Positions 1-7,850 of a DNA stretch of 59,497 nucleotides are shown here, piece after piece. The position numbers and the translations under genes were made by a program. Every line of letters begins with the position of its first letter. The stretch's first letter is position 1. The DNA is from an uncultured Eubacteriales bacterium (GTDB lineage Bacteria > Bacillota > Clostridia > Oscillospirales > Acutalibacteraceae): the NCBI GenBank assembly GCA_900317815.1, contig ONIC01000002.1, forward strand, positions 1 through 59,497, given 5' to 3'. Under the pieces are notes generated by a model. The model searched no databases. It was given only the letters and a program-made list of their open reading frames with translations, and was not told the origin of the DNA.

Positions 1-55
1 AACCCCGGACACCTTGATTAAAAGTCAAGTGCTCTGCCAACTGAGCTAATGGATC
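1..55 (-). tRNA. tRNA-Lys (TTT), 3' end cut by window edge
   Basis: Read on the minus strand, the acceptor arm starts GATCCAT at position 55. It is followed by TAGCTCAG of the D arm and an anticodon stem-loop CTTGA-CTTTTAA-TCAAG, which gives anticodon TTT for lysine. The T arm runs off the window at position 1, so only about three quarters of the gene is present. It lies 5 bp downstream of tRNA-His and is probably co-transcribed with it. Confidence 0.9.
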
Positions 56-60
56 AAAAA

Positions 61-136
61 GGGTGGATAATCGGATTCGAACCGATGGTCTCTGGTGCCA
101 CAAACCAGCGCTTTAACCAGCTAAGCTATACCCACC
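61..136 (-). tRNA. tRNA-His (GTG)
   Basis: The 76-nt minus-strand sequence folds as a cloverleaf. It has the extra 5' G typical of tRNA-His opposite a discriminator C, a GTGGGT acceptor, a D arm TAGCTTAGCTGG, an anticodon stem-loop CTGGT-TTGTGGC-ACCAG with anticodon GTG, and a T arm with GGTTCGAATCC. No CCA is encoded. It precedes the tRNA-Lys gene in transcription order. Confidence 0.95.
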
Positions 137-172
137 GTGTTTTCTTTAGCAGTCTCACCTGACCACTCGTAT

Positions 173-201
173 ATTATACACTGCACGATCGGTTTTGTCA
201 A
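173..201 (-). promoter_or_regulatory. Promoter of the tRNA-His/tRNA-Lys unit
   Basis: On the minus strand a perfect TTGACA (196-201) and a perfect TATAAT (173-178) are 17 bp apart. The predicted start lies about 30 bp before tRNA-His. This is a full-consensus housekeeping promoter, as expected for stable RNA genes. Confidence 0.9.
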
Positions 202-411
202 GGGTTATTTTAAATTTTTTTCGGAATATCGAAAAATAAGGTAATGTCATGCTTTATGAATGTAGCGATGCGAAAGCGTTGTGCATAATATGTGTTAGGG
301 AAGTAAGGGATAACCGTATATGCTGATTTTTCTATAAAGTGTCAAGTACTAAGCGGGGGATCCCAAAAATTTGGATGTTATAATAACTCTAATTATACAG
401 GAGTGATCGTT

Positions 412-618
412 TTGGATAAATTTGAAGATCTGATGGAGCTTGCAGGGATCGGCCCCGAAATTGCGTCACCGCTGCCCGAATACGTTGTACCTGCAATGGC
501 ATACGTACCTTATCAGCAACAGACCAAACAGTATTCGACCGAGCAAGCTATAGAAAAAGGCACACTTTTTCCTGTACTCAATAAGCCGTTCCTCTGTGGC
601 AGGGAGGGCAAGAAATGA
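412..618 (+). CDS. cotJA: Spore coat associated protein CotJA
   Basis: This 68-residue protein is the first gene of a cotJABC operon. CotJA is a small inner spore-coat protein found with CotJB and the CotJC catalase-like protein in Bacilli and Clostridia. The sequence is rich in Pro, Tyr and Gln (PAMAYVPYQQ) and ends in LFP.LNKPF, as in the family. I place the start at TTG 412 because AGGAG at 399-403 lies 8 bases upstream; an in-frame GTG at 403 overlaps that site. The stop overlaps the cotJB start. The 275-bp upstream gap from the tRNAs shows no sigma-A promoter; a mother-cell sigma-E promoter would be expected, but I cannot point to one. The assignment is sure as a family call; expression timing is inferred. 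Confidence 0.9.
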   Translation: MDKFEDLMELAGIGPEIASPLPEYVVPAMAYVPYQQQTKQYSTEQAIEKGTLFPVLNKPFLCGREGKK

Positions 619-872
619 CAGAAAGAACAAAGCTGATGCAGAAGATAGCATCATACGACTTTGCGATCGTTGAGCTTAACCTTTATCTTGACACACACCC
701 GAACGACAGCGCCGCCAAACGTCGATTGTCCGACAGTGAGCACAAGAGCCGTGAACTCCGTCACGAATACGAGGAAAAATACGGACCGATCGTTTTCCGC
801 GATTCGTCTGACAACAGAATGAAATGGATCAAAAACCCATGGCCGTGGGATCTGTGTGAGGAGGAAGATTAA
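615..872 (+). CDS. cotJB: Spore coat protein CotJB
   Basis: This 85-residue soluble protein overlaps cotJA by four bases (ATGA) and abuts cotJC. It contains the family's features: an N-terminal helix with VELNLYLDTHPND, a central YEEKYGP, and a C-terminal W.W.KNPWPWD segment rich in Trp and Pro. CotJB is known to be needed with CotJA and CotJC for inner-coat composition in Bacillus subtilis; no enzyme activity is known. Its length matches the family, which is usually 80 to 95 residues. The tight overlaps indicate translational coupling of all three genes. Confidence 0.92.
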   Translation: MTERTKLMQKIASYDFAIVELNLYLDTHPNDSAAKRRLSDSEHKSRELRHEYEEKYGPIVFRDSSDNRMKWIKNPWPWDLCEEED

Positions 873-1484
873 ATGTGGGTATACGAAAAGAAGCTGCAAT
901 ATCCCGTTAAGATCAAAAACCCGAACCCTGCACTTGCAAAGATTATTATGAGCCAATATGGCGGTCCCGACGGAGAATTGGGAGCCTCATTGAGATATCT
1001 GAGTCAGCGTTATTCTATGCCGTATCCCGAACTTAAGGCTATCCTGACAGATATAGGCACTGAGGAACTTGCACATCTTGAGATGATCGGCGCGATAGTT
1101 TACCAGTTGACAAGGAACCTGACCCCCGAGCAGATCAAGGAAGCCGGTATGGACGCATACTTTGTCGATCACACAACGGGTGTTTACCCATCGTCAGCAG
1201 CAGGTGTACCGTTTACAGCTGCGTATATCCAGTCTAAGGGAGATGTGCTGACGGATCTGCACGAGAACCTGGCAGCGGAGCAGAAAGCAAGGACTACCTA
1301 CGATAATATCCTTAGGTTCTGTGACGATCCCGACGTGATAGATCCTATAAGATTTTTACGTGAGCGAGAGATCGTGCATTATCAGCGCTTCGGAGAAGGA
1401 CTGCGCATAGCTACCGATAATCTTGACAGTAAGAATTTTTACGAGTTCAACCCATCATTTGACAAGCGAAGACCAAGAAAGTAA
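873..1484 (+). CDS. cotJC: Spore coat protein CotJC, manganese-catalase-like
   Basis: This 203-residue protein has the ferritin-like four-helix fold of non-haem Mn catalases. Metal-binding Glu/His residues can be seen in EELAHLEMIGAI (about residues 66-77), in the EQKARTTYDNIL helix and in the REREIVHYQRFGEGL helix. It starts MWVYEKKLQYPVKIKNPNP, the standard CotJC N-terminus. In B. subtilis it is an inner-coat protein, and in Clostridioides the homologues are active spore catalases. It is the last gene of the operon, directly after cotJB and followed by a strong terminator at 1497-1529. Its presence argues that the host forms spores. Confidence 0.95.
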   Translation: MWVYEKKLQYPVKIKNPNPALAKIIMSQYGGPDGELGASLRYLSQRYSMPYPELKAILTDIGTEELAHLEMIGAIVYQLTRNLTPEQIKEAGMDAYFVDHTTGVYPSSAAGVPFTAAYIQSKGDVLTDLHENLAAEQKARTTYDNILRFCDDPDVIDPIRFLREREIVHYQRFGEGLRIATDNLDSKNFYEFNPSFDKRRPRK

Positions 1485-1496
1485 ATCAGTATATTT

Positions 1497-1529
1497 AACT
1501 GCCGCGGAGTATAACCTGCGGCAGTTTTT
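1497..1529 (+). terminator. Rho-independent terminator after cotJC
   Basis: AACTGCCGC (1497-1505) pairs with GCGGCAGTT (1518-1526) and runs into a T tract. It lies 13 bases past the cotJC stop and separates the spore operon from the next unit. Confidence 0.9.
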
Positions 1530-1625
1530 GCTGAACTGATTTATCAAATAATAACGTATTTACAGCGTAAAATTTGAAAGTTAATGCATATTATTTAAGA
1601 ATTATTAAAAACTTGTAACAACCGA

Positions 1626-1654
1626 TTGACATAAAAAGTCGATTGTTGTATACT
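1626..1654 (+). promoter_or_regulatory. Promoter of the SGNH/O-acetylation locus
   Basis: TTGACA (1626-1631) and TATACT (1649-1654) are separated by 17 bp. The predicted start falls about 45 bp before the AGAGGTG ribosome binding site of the first lipoprotein gene. Five same-strand genes follow up to 7077. Confidence 0.85.
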
Positions 1655-1708
1655 ATTGAAAGCAAATTTAATACTGTTTCAGTATATATAAAGAGGTGTT
1701 TTGTTTTG

Positions 1709-2578
1709 ATGTTTAAAAGAGCAGCGGCAGCCATTCTGGCAGTTTCAGTTTTAGCGTTTGCCGGTTGTGAAACAAAAAATGTATCCTCCGAAGAAGAGAG
1801 TACGGTTGAATTCGATTTTACCAATCAGCCTTCCGAGGTCGAATCCCGGAATGTATCCGTTATTACAGCGGAAACACCATCTTCCGAGCCTGAAAAAAAA
1901 GCCGTTTCCGATGAGTCGGATACAGAGAGCAAATCGGAGTTTGTAAGAAGAACGATCGAAGGCGAACCTATAGATACTGCGTGGTTTGACGATTGCGTTT
2001 TCATTGGTGACAGCGTTACTAACGGTCTGGGATTATATAATGATTATATGGATCTTCTCGGCAATGCGCAATTTATCACAGGTGCAAGCCTTGGTTACAC
2101 AAACTGCCAGTGGGATCTCTTTGACGAAAATGCTGTTCACCCGTTCTACAACGGTTCATACGTGCTCCTCGAGGATGCCGCAGAGATCACGGGGGCTAAC
2201 AAGGTCATAATCGGTATGGGAATGAACGATATCGGAATTTACGGTGTAGACGGTAGCATTGAATCTGTAGAGGAGTTTATCGGTAAGCTTACGGCTAAAT
2301 CACCGGGGGTGGAGATATATTTCCTTTCCGTTACTCCGATGATCGCTTCGGCTGAATACGACAGACTCAATAATACTAAGATCCGTGACTTTGACGACAA
2401 GCTTGAAGCATTCGCCAATGCAAACGGATATCGTTATCTTGATACATGGTCTGCTGTTGTAGATGACAACGGTATGCTTCCGGATGAGCTGTGTGAGGAT
2501 CCGAACGATCTCGGACTTCATCTCAACAACGAAGGCTGTGATATCGTTATTGATTATATTCTCCGCAATGTCGGATAA
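1709..2578 (+). CDS. SGNH/GDSL-hydrolase-family lipoprotein
   Basis: This 289-residue exported lipoprotein has a lipobox (LAFAGC, Cys about residue 16) and a Ser/Glu-rich linker to about residue 90. An SGNH hydrolase domain follows, with block I FIGDSVTNGL (nucleophile Ser), block III GMGMNDIG (oxyanion Asn) and block V DLGLHLN (catalytic Asp and His). SGNH enzymes are esterases or acetyl transferases acting on sugars or lipids. Beside the MBOAT and DHHW genes it probably acts on O-acetyl groups of a surface glycan, which is inferred from context. The ATG at 1709 follows AGAGGTG by 10 bases; an upstream in-frame TTG at 1643 lies inside the promoter and is rejected. It is a paralogue of the next gene. 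Confidence 0.88.
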   Translation: MFKRAAAAILAVSVLAFAGCETKNVSSEEESTVEFDFTNQPSEVESRNVSVITAETPSSEPEKKAVSDESDTESKSEFVRRTIEGEPIDTAWFDDCVFIGDSVTNGLGLYNDYMDLLGNAQFITGASLGYTNCQWDLFDENAVHPFYNGSYVLLEDAAEITGANKVIIGMGMNDIGIYGVDGSIESVEEFIGKLTAKSPGVEIYFLSVTPMIASAEYDRLNNTKIRDFDDKLEAFANANGYRYLDTWSAVVDDNGMLPDELCEDPNDLGLHLNNEGCDIVIDYILRNVG

Positions 2579-2603
2579 TTGATAGGGGATTAATTGAACA
2601 TCA

Positions 2604-3887
2604 ATGGAAACAATAACTATGAAAACAATAAAAAAATGTACCGCTGCTGCACTGTGCGTGATAATGCTGCTTTGCGGCTGTGGACAAAAAGCAAATACTG
2701 ACAGTTCATCAAAAACTGTAACATCTGCTGTCGAGAGTTCCGAGACAAAGGACAATGCGTCTTCAAAAACAAGCGCTGCTTCTTCCAAGACTACATCCTC
2801 TTCCGCATCATCAAAGAAGAAATCCGACAGTGAAGCATCTTCCAAGAACAGCAGCAGTAAGACAATGTCGTCCAAGAAGGACTCATCGAGCAAAAAAAGT
2901 ACAAGCTCAAATTCGAGCAAGACGGCGTCTTCCAAAGCCGAGACAAATCAGACTACTGTAACATATACGTATGAGATAGGAGACGTCAACGATCCTATAA
3001 GAAAAGTCGAACCCGAAAAAGTACAGCAGTATATCATTGAGGAAGAACCGATCGTGGTTGAACCCGAGCCTGAAGCTACTTTCGAAAACGAGTATGAAAA
3101 TCCCGATCCGAAGATAGTTGTACAGGATTCATGGTTTGATGACTGCGTATTTATGGGGGACAGCCTCTCCGTAGGTCTGATGCTGTATAATGATGCGAAC
3201 GGCGTTTTTGGTGACGCAAAGTTTGTCTGCGCATCCAGTCTGAGCTACTGGAATTCTCAATGGGATCTCTACAGACCCGGAAATGTTCATCCGATGTACA
3301 ACGGGCGCAAGGTGCTTCTTGAAGATGCCGTAAATCTTACAGGAGCTAAAAAGGCGATCATTACGCTTGGTATGAACGATATCGGTATCTGGGGACCCGA
3401 GGGAACAATCGACTATGCGAGAAGTTTGCTCAATAAGATCAGAGCGAAGTCTCCCGATGTCAAGATCTATTTTGAGACTGTTTCTCCGATGATCTATTAC
3501 GCACAGAAAACACATCTTAATAATAATCTTATCAGACAGTTCAACGCAAATCTTGAGCAGTTTGCCGCAGAAGAAGGGTGCGGTTTCCTTAACTCCTATG
3601 AAGCTCTTTCAGACAGCAACGGCAATCTGCCTTATGACTTCTGCTCGGATCCCGGAGCGCTCGGACTTCACCTGAAGTTCAACGGATGCGCTGTCTGGGC
3701 AGATTTTCTGAAAGCAAATGTCGGTACTGCTTATCCCGGCGATGAGATAATTCCCGAGACAGATACAGGTTCTGAAGAAATGACCGATACAGATCCCGAA
3801 ATCATTAATTCCGATCTGTCTGATCCCGAAGATGTCACTGACACCAGTGGCAATGAGGGAGAAGAAACGGAATCGATAACAGAATAA
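2604..3887 (+). CDS. SGNH/GDSL-hydrolase-family lipoprotein, Ser-rich linker
   Basis: This 427-residue lipoprotein has lipobox LLCGC (Cys about residue 26), a roughly 90-residue low-complexity Ser/Lys linker (repeated SSK and SSS) and a SGNH domain. Block I is FMGDSLSVGL, block III is LGMNDIG and block V is ALGLHLKFNG. An acidic Thr/Asp/Glu-rich tail follows. The catalytic domain is strongly similar to that of the preceding gene (WFDDCVF.GDS, QWDL, VHP.YNG, LLEDA), so the two arose by duplication. The linker would span the cell wall. A second in-frame ATG at 2619 is possible because the Shine-Dalgarno (AGGGGA at 2583) is distant from 2604. The proposed role is esterase or acetyltransferase on a surface polymer, by context only. 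Confidence 0.85.
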   Translation: METITMKTIKKCTAAALCVIMLLCGCGQKANTDSSSKTVTSAVESSETKDNASSKTSAASSKTTSSSASSKKKSDSEASSKNSSSKTMSSKKDSSSKKSTSSNSSKTASSKAETNQTTVTYTYEIGDVNDPIRKVEPEKVQQYIIEEEPIVVEPEPEATFENEYENPDPKIVVQDSWFDDCVFMGDSLSVGLMLYNDANGVFGDAKFVCASSLSYWNSQWDLYRPGNVHPMYNGRKVLLEDAVNLTGAKKAIITLGMNDIGIWGPEGTIDYARSLLNKIRAKSPDVKIYFETVSPMIYYAQKTHLNNNLIRQFNANLEQFAAEEGCGFLNSYEALSDSNGNLPYDFCSDPGALGLHLKFNGCAVWADFLKANVGTAYPGDEIIPETDTGSEEMTDTDPEIINSDLSDPEDVTDTSGNEGEETESITE

Positions 3888-3910
3888 TAAAGTTTTAAGG
3901 AGAATGAGTT

Positions 3911-4459
3911 ATGAAAATCAAAGGTTATCTTGCAGCGGCACTTGTACTTCTTTGCCTTTGCGGCTGCGGTTCACAGACAACTGATACTAACGATACCGAG
4001 TCTCAGGCAGCGGTATCTCAGTCAGTTTCCGAGGCGGAAGCTCCAGGTGCAGACGAGCAGACTGCTCAGTCAGACGGCACTCTCAAGGACGTTTACGTTC
4101 AGATCGCATCGCAGGTCGAGCTTCCCGATATGATCGAGCTTAATGATAAGCTTCTTATGCGTTACTATGGTATTTCCTCAGATATCGTCGCAGATTTTGC
4201 GGGCGGTGTTGATGCAGGCGGTGTAGGTCAGGATGAGATCGTTCTTATCAAGGCTGCCGATGAAGCTAATGTTTCCGAAATCGAGCAGGCTCTTCAGACA
4301 AGATATGACTCCAAGCTTGCTCAGCAGGAGAACTACAACGCTGACGAAGCAGAGAAGATCAGAGGCTGCAAGGTAGAAACAAAAGGTCTTTATGTTACTC
4401 TCATCATTTCAAACGATGCAGACCAGATCACAGAGATCGTTAATAAGTCAATCGGCTGA
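3911..4459 (+). CDS. DUF4358-type lipoprotein
   Basis: This 182-residue lipoprotein has signal MKIKGYLAAALVLLCLCGC with Cys at about residue 19, then a Thr/Glu/Gln linker. A globular domain from about residue 60 (VYVQIASQVELPDM) carries the MRYYGISSDIVADF and EIVLIKAAD segments typical of DUF4358. The function of this family is unknown. It commonly sits beside MBOAT and SGNH/DHHW genes in Clostridia, as here, so it may be an accessory factor of the extracytoplasmic acetylation machinery. Ribosome binding site AAGGAG is 9 bases before the ATG. A terminator-like hairpin (4481-4518) separates it from the MBOAT gene. Confidence 0.82.
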   Translation: MKIKGYLAAALVLLCLCGCGSQTTDTNDTESQAAVSQSVSEAEAPGADEQTAQSDGTLKDVYVQIASQVELPDMIELNDKLLMRYYGISSDIVADFAGGVDAGGVGQDEIVLIKAADEANVSEIEQALQTRYDSKLAQQENYNADEAEKIRGCKVETKGLYVTLIISNDADQITEIVNKSIG

Positions 4460-4480
4460 TAATTAGTATAACTGAACATC

Positions 4481-4518
4481 AGGGCAAGCTATATCCCCAT
4501 AGTTTGCCCTATTTTTTT
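4481..4518 (+). terminator. Terminator-like hairpin just before the MBOAT gene
   Basis: AGGGCAAGCTAT (4481-4492) pairs with ATAGTTTGCCCT (4499-4510), with one G-T pair, and is followed by ATTTTTTT (4511-4518). The MBOAT ribosome binding site AGGAG begins at 4520, only two bases later. The hairpin could limit read-through from the upstream lipoprotein genes to the MBOAT and DHHW genes. No separate promoter is visible between it and the MBOAT start. Confidence 0.75.
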
Positions 4519-4534
4519 GAGGAGTGGTCGCGGC

Positions 4535-5920
4535 TTGGTTTTTTCAAGTATAATTTTCCTTTTCATATATCTTCCGGCGGTTCTTCTGCTGTATTATATT
4601 ACGCCGAAAAAAGCGCGTAATTTTTTACTGTTTGCGGTGAATTTGATATTCTACGGCTGGGGCGAGCCGAAACTCGTAGTATTGATGATTATATCCACGC
4701 TCATCAATTACATTTCGGGCCTTCTCATCGGCAAATTCAAAGACGAGAAGGGCAATAACAAAAAAGGTGCTAAGATCGTTCTTATCATTTCCGTTATCGT
4801 AAATATTGCACTGCTCGGCTACTTTAAATATGCCGGCTTCATCGGCAATATCCTTCATCTGAAGGTCGGTGATATTCCTCTTCCTATCGGAATTTCATTC
4901 TATACGTTCCAGACTATGTCTTATACAATAGACGTTTACAGGAACGATGCGCATACTCAGAAGAATTTCATCACGTTCGGCACTTATGTGTCACTGTTCC
5001 CTCAGCTTATTGCAGGTCCGATCGTTCGCTACAGAGATGTAGAAGCGCAGCTCAATGAACGTCACGAAAATCTCGAACAGTTCACTGAGGGTGTTAAGAT
5101 CTTTATGGTTGGTCTTTGCAAAAAGGTTCTTCTCGCAAATCAGATGGGCAAGCTGTGGGATATCATGCGTGCGGATCAGTCAGCAGGTATTCTTGGTTCC
5201 TGGGTTGGGATAATCGCATACACTATGCAGATATATTTCGATTTCTGCGGCTATTCCGAAATGGCGATAGGTCTCGGAAAAATGTTCGGATTTGATTTTC
5301 TCATCAACTTCGATTATCCTTACATCTCCACATCGATCACTGAGTTCTGGAGAAGATGGCATATTTCTCTGTCGACCTGGTTCAAGGAATACATTTATAT
5401 TCCGCTCGGAGGCAATAGAAAGGGACTTGCCCGCCAGATCTTCAATATGTTCGTTGTATGGACACTTACAGGCATCTGGCACGGAGCAAATTATAACTTC
5501 ATTCTCTGGGGAATATATTTCTTCGTACTGCTCGTGATCGAGAAGTCGTTCCTTCTCAAAGTTTTGAAGAAAGCGCCGAAGGTCGTCACACATATTTATG
5601 CGTTGTTCTTCATCATTATCGGATGGGTAATATTCTTCTTTGAGGATATGGGCGAGCTTTGGGCATATATAACCAGAATGTTTGCCCCGAGTGCAGGGCT
5701 TATTTCCCATGATTGTCTTGTAAATGTTATTGCTTATCTTCCGCTTCTTCTTATCGCATCTTTTGCCTGCACGCCTGTTGCAAAGAAGCTCTACGCAAAT
5801 GTTGAGAAGAAAAGCTGGAGCTGGATCCCCGATGCTGTCCTTTGTCTTCTCGGACTGATCGTCAGCACGGCATCTCTTGTAAGCTCTGGTTATAATCCAT
5901 TCCTGTATTTTAAATTCTGA
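4535..5920 (+). CDS. MBOAT family O-acyltransferase, AlgI/DltB-like
   Basis: This 461-residue polytopic membrane protein begins MVFSSIIFLFIYLP, the standard start of AlgI-like MBOAT proteins. That supports TTG 4535 (AGGAG at 4520-4524, spacing 10) over an earlier in-frame TTG. Family motifs include PIGISFYTFQTMSYTIDVY, FPQLIAGPIVRY, DFCGYSEMAIGLG, FWRRWHISLSTWFKEYIYIPLGGNR and GIWHGANYNF, whose His is the catalytic one. MBOATs move acyl groups across the membrane to secreted glycans. The DHHW protein directly downstream (14 bp) is the usual partner that completes the transfer. The substrate polymer is unknown. Length and motifs are intact, so it should be active. Confidence 0.93.
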   Translation: MVFSSIIFLFIYLPAVLLLYYITPKKARNFLLFAVNLIFYGWGEPKLVVLMIISTLINYISGLLIGKFKDEKGNNKKGAKIVLIISVIVNIALLGYFKYAGFIGNILHLKVGDIPLPIGISFYTFQTMSYTIDVYRNDAHTQKNFITFGTYVSLFPQLIAGPIVRYRDVEAQLNERHENLEQFTEGVKIFMVGLCKKVLLANQMGKLWDIMRADQSAGILGSWVGIIAYTMQIYFDFCGYSEMAIGLGKMFGFDFLINFDYPYISTSITEFWRRWHISLSTWFKEYIYIPLGGNRKGLARQIFNMFVVWTLTGIWHGANYNFILWGIYFFVLLVIEKSFLLKVLKKAPKVVTHIYALFFIIIGWVIFFFEDMGELWAYITRMFAPSAGLISHDCLVNVIAYLPLLLIASFACTPVAKKLYANVEKKSWSWIPDAVLCLLGLIVSTASLVSSGYNPFLYFKF

Positions 5921-5934
5921 GAGGGGGAAAGGCT

Positions 5935-7077
5935 ATGAAAAAACAACTTAAATACACACCTGCGCTGGTCTTCTGCATTTTTATTTTCATAATTCCTATC
6001 CTCTATCTTTCGATCACCGATTCGGATTATTCTCCGCTCGAGAAGCGAAAGCTTTCGCAGTTCCCCGAGCCGACGCTCAAATCTGTTTTCAATGGTAAAT
6101 TCGGTGAGGATTTTGAAACATACCTTAACGACCAGATGCCGCTTCGCACATTCTTTGTAGGTACGAACGCATATTACGATCAGCTTTCAGGCAGAAACGG
6201 AATGAGCGGTATATACAACGGAAAAGACGATTATCTTCTCGTTACACCTGTTGAGGACAAATCTACATTCGACAATAACATCAGATTTATCGGTGAATTT
6301 ATAGACGAGATCAAAAAACCTGTTTACGTATGTATCGTTCCGTCAGCGGGCTGCATCTACAACGACAAACTGCCGCTAAACCACTACAATTATAACGATG
6401 AGGCACTGATAAACAAAGTCAAAGACGGATTTTCGGAATATGATAATTGCACATTCATAGATATAATGTCAGATTTCAAGACACTGTCCGGTTCGGAACA
6501 GCTCTATTACAAAACAGATCATCATTGGACATCTCTCGGTGCATTCGAGTGTTATAATATACTCGGCAATTATATGGGATTTACTCCGACAAAACAGGAT
6601 CAGTTCAATATCGAATCATACAGCGGGTTTTACGGTACCAACTACTCAAAGTCAGCTCTTTGGTTCAATCGCGGAGAGACGCTTGAAGTGTGGGATAATA
6701 AAAAACGAGCCGATCAGCCCGTTTCTGTTGTTATCTCTGATGGCGGAGAGGTCACTGCGACAGATTCGCTGTTTAACCGCAATAATCTTGATACTGAAGA
6801 CCAGTATACAGTTTTCCTTGACGGAAACCACGCTATGGTAACGATAAATAACGAAAATGCAGAGACAGACCGTAAGCTGTTACTTCTTCGCGACTCTTAC
6901 TCACATTGTCTTGCGCCGTTCCTTGTTGACAATTACTCGGAGATAATTCTTGTAGACGTCAGATATTATCTTAACCCCGTTTCGGACATCGTAACATCAC
7001 AGAACATTGACGATATTCTACTTTTATACAGCATCGACAGCATTGTTAACTCTACAGATCTCGCCGGTATTTACTAA
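5935..7077 (+). CDS. DHHW family protein, AlgX/AlgJ-like
   Basis: This 380-residue protein has one N-terminal membrane anchor (residues 8-28) and an extracytoplasmic SGNH-like domain. The hallmark motif TDHHWTSLGAFECY (about residues 192-205) carries the catalytic Asp-His pair of AlgX/AlgJ-type acetyltransferases, and LLLRDSYSHCLAPFL (about 321-335) supplies the nucleophile Ser in RDS. These proteins take acetyl groups delivered by MBOAT partners and place them on exopolysaccharide or wall glycans. It starts 14 bp after the MBOAT stop behind GAGGGGGAAAGG. No terminator is seen after the stop; a new promoter for the next gene begins at 7102. Confidence 0.88.
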   Translation: MKKQLKYTPALVFCIFIFIIPILYLSITDSDYSPLEKRKLSQFPEPTLKSVFNGKFGEDFETYLNDQMPLRTFFVGTNAYYDQLSGRNGMSGIYNGKDDYLLVTPVEDKSTFDNNIRFIGEFIDEIKKPVYVCIVPSAGCIYNDKLPLNHYNYNDEALINKVKDGFSEYDNCTFIDIMSDFKTLSGSEQLYYKTDHHWTSLGAFECYNILGNYMGFTPTKQDQFNIESYSGFYGTNYSKSALWFNRGETLEVWDNKKRADQPVSVVISDGGEVTATDSLFNRNNLDTEDQYTVFLDGNHAMVTINNENAETDRKLLLLRDSYSHCLAPFLVDNYSEIILVDVRYYLNPVSDIVTSQNIDDILLLYSIDSIVNSTDLAGIY

Positions 7078-7101
7078 ACGTGAATTTTTCCTAAAATACT
7101 C

Positions 7102-7130
7102 TTGATTTTGCCAATAAAATGTAGTAAAAT
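7102..7130 (+). promoter_or_regulatory. Promoter before the phosphoribosyltransferase-like gene
   Basis: TTGATT (7102-7107) and TAAAAT (7125-7130) have a 17-bp spacer. The start would be about 35 bp before the coding sequence at 7172. Confidence 0.65.
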
Positions 7131-7171
7131 AATGAAGGGTCTATTATCTTACTTTAATGAGGTGAAACAAA

Positions 7172-7810
7172 ATGGCAGAGGAATACAATATTCGCGCCGA
7201 AAACAGCGATGTTATCCTTCATGTAAAAAAGGGACATTTTGCAACAATGCACAGTCACACAAATTATTTTGTTGACGTTACGACTCAGAAAATGAATCTT
7301 GCAGAAGCGAAAGCTGTCGCAAAGGAGCTTGCAGAAAGCTATCGTGCACAAACGATCATTGACTCGATACTTTGTATAGACGGTATGGAAGTAGTAGGTA
7401 CTTGCATGGCAAGCGAGCTTACGCAGGATCATTATCTCAATATAAATGCGAAGCATCCGATTTATGTTATGTCTCCCGAGTATATTTCGGGCGGTCATCA
7501 GATGATGTTCCGTGACAATCATCTTCCCATGCTTTCAGGAAAGAATGTGCTTGTCCTCGCAGCTTCCGTAACAACAGGTAAGAGCGCGCTTGCAGCTATG
7601 GATGCCGTTGCGTATTACGGCGGTAAAGTTGTCGGTGTTGCAGCTATCTTTGCTACTGTAGGCGAATGTGACTCGACTCCCGTTAGATCGATCTTCGACC
7701 CGAACGATCTCGGAGATTACTGCAGTTTCAAACCAAACCGCTGCCCGTTCTGTGAGGAAGGCAAAAAGATTGAAGCACTTGTAAACAGCTACGGTTATTC
7801 GGCACTCTAA
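7172..7810 (+). CDS. Phosphoribosyltransferase-fold protein (orotate PRTase-like)
   Basis: This 212-residue cytosolic protein has a type I phosphoribosyltransferase fold. The expected PRPP loop is VLVLAASVTTGKSALAAMDAVAYYGGKVVGVAAIF (about residues 125-159). TTGKSA matches the TTG(G/K)S/T phosphate loop, but the two acidic residues that normally precede it (DD or ED) are AA here. That questions normal PRPP-dependent catalysis. The C-terminus carries CPFCEEGKK, a CxxC pair. Such proteins are often annotated as orotate phosphoribosyltransferase; no other pyrimidine gene is nearby, so I do not assign pyrE. Ribosome binding site GAGGTG is about 9 bases before the ATG. It is a single gene bounded by its own promoter and a terminator. 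Confidence 0.75.
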   Translation: MAEEYNIRAENSDVILHVKKGHFATMHSHTNYFVDVTTQKMNLAEAKAVAKELAESYRAQTIIDSILCIDGMEVVGTCMASELTQDHYLNINAKHPIYVMSPEYISGGHQMMFRDNHLPMLSGKNVLVLAASVTTGKSALAAMDAVAYYGGKVVGVAAIFATVGECDSTPVRSIFDPNDLGDYCSFKPNRCPFCEEGKKIEALVNSYGYSAL

Positions 7811-7814
7811 TACT

Positions 7815-7850
7815 AAAAAAGCGTACCCTTTACGGATACGCTTTTTCTTT
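7815..7850. terminator. Bidirectional terminator between convergent genes
   Basis: AAAAAAGCGTACCC and GGATACGCTTTTTC form a stem of about 12 pairs with one mismatch, flanked by A and T tracts on opposite sides. It can end the plus-strand gene at 7810 and the minus-strand gene whose stop is at 7851. Confidence 0.88.

Noticed and set aside
137-411. A sigma-E type promoter before cotJA.
   Set aside because: One is expected from biology, but I could not find a convincing pair of boxes in the gap.
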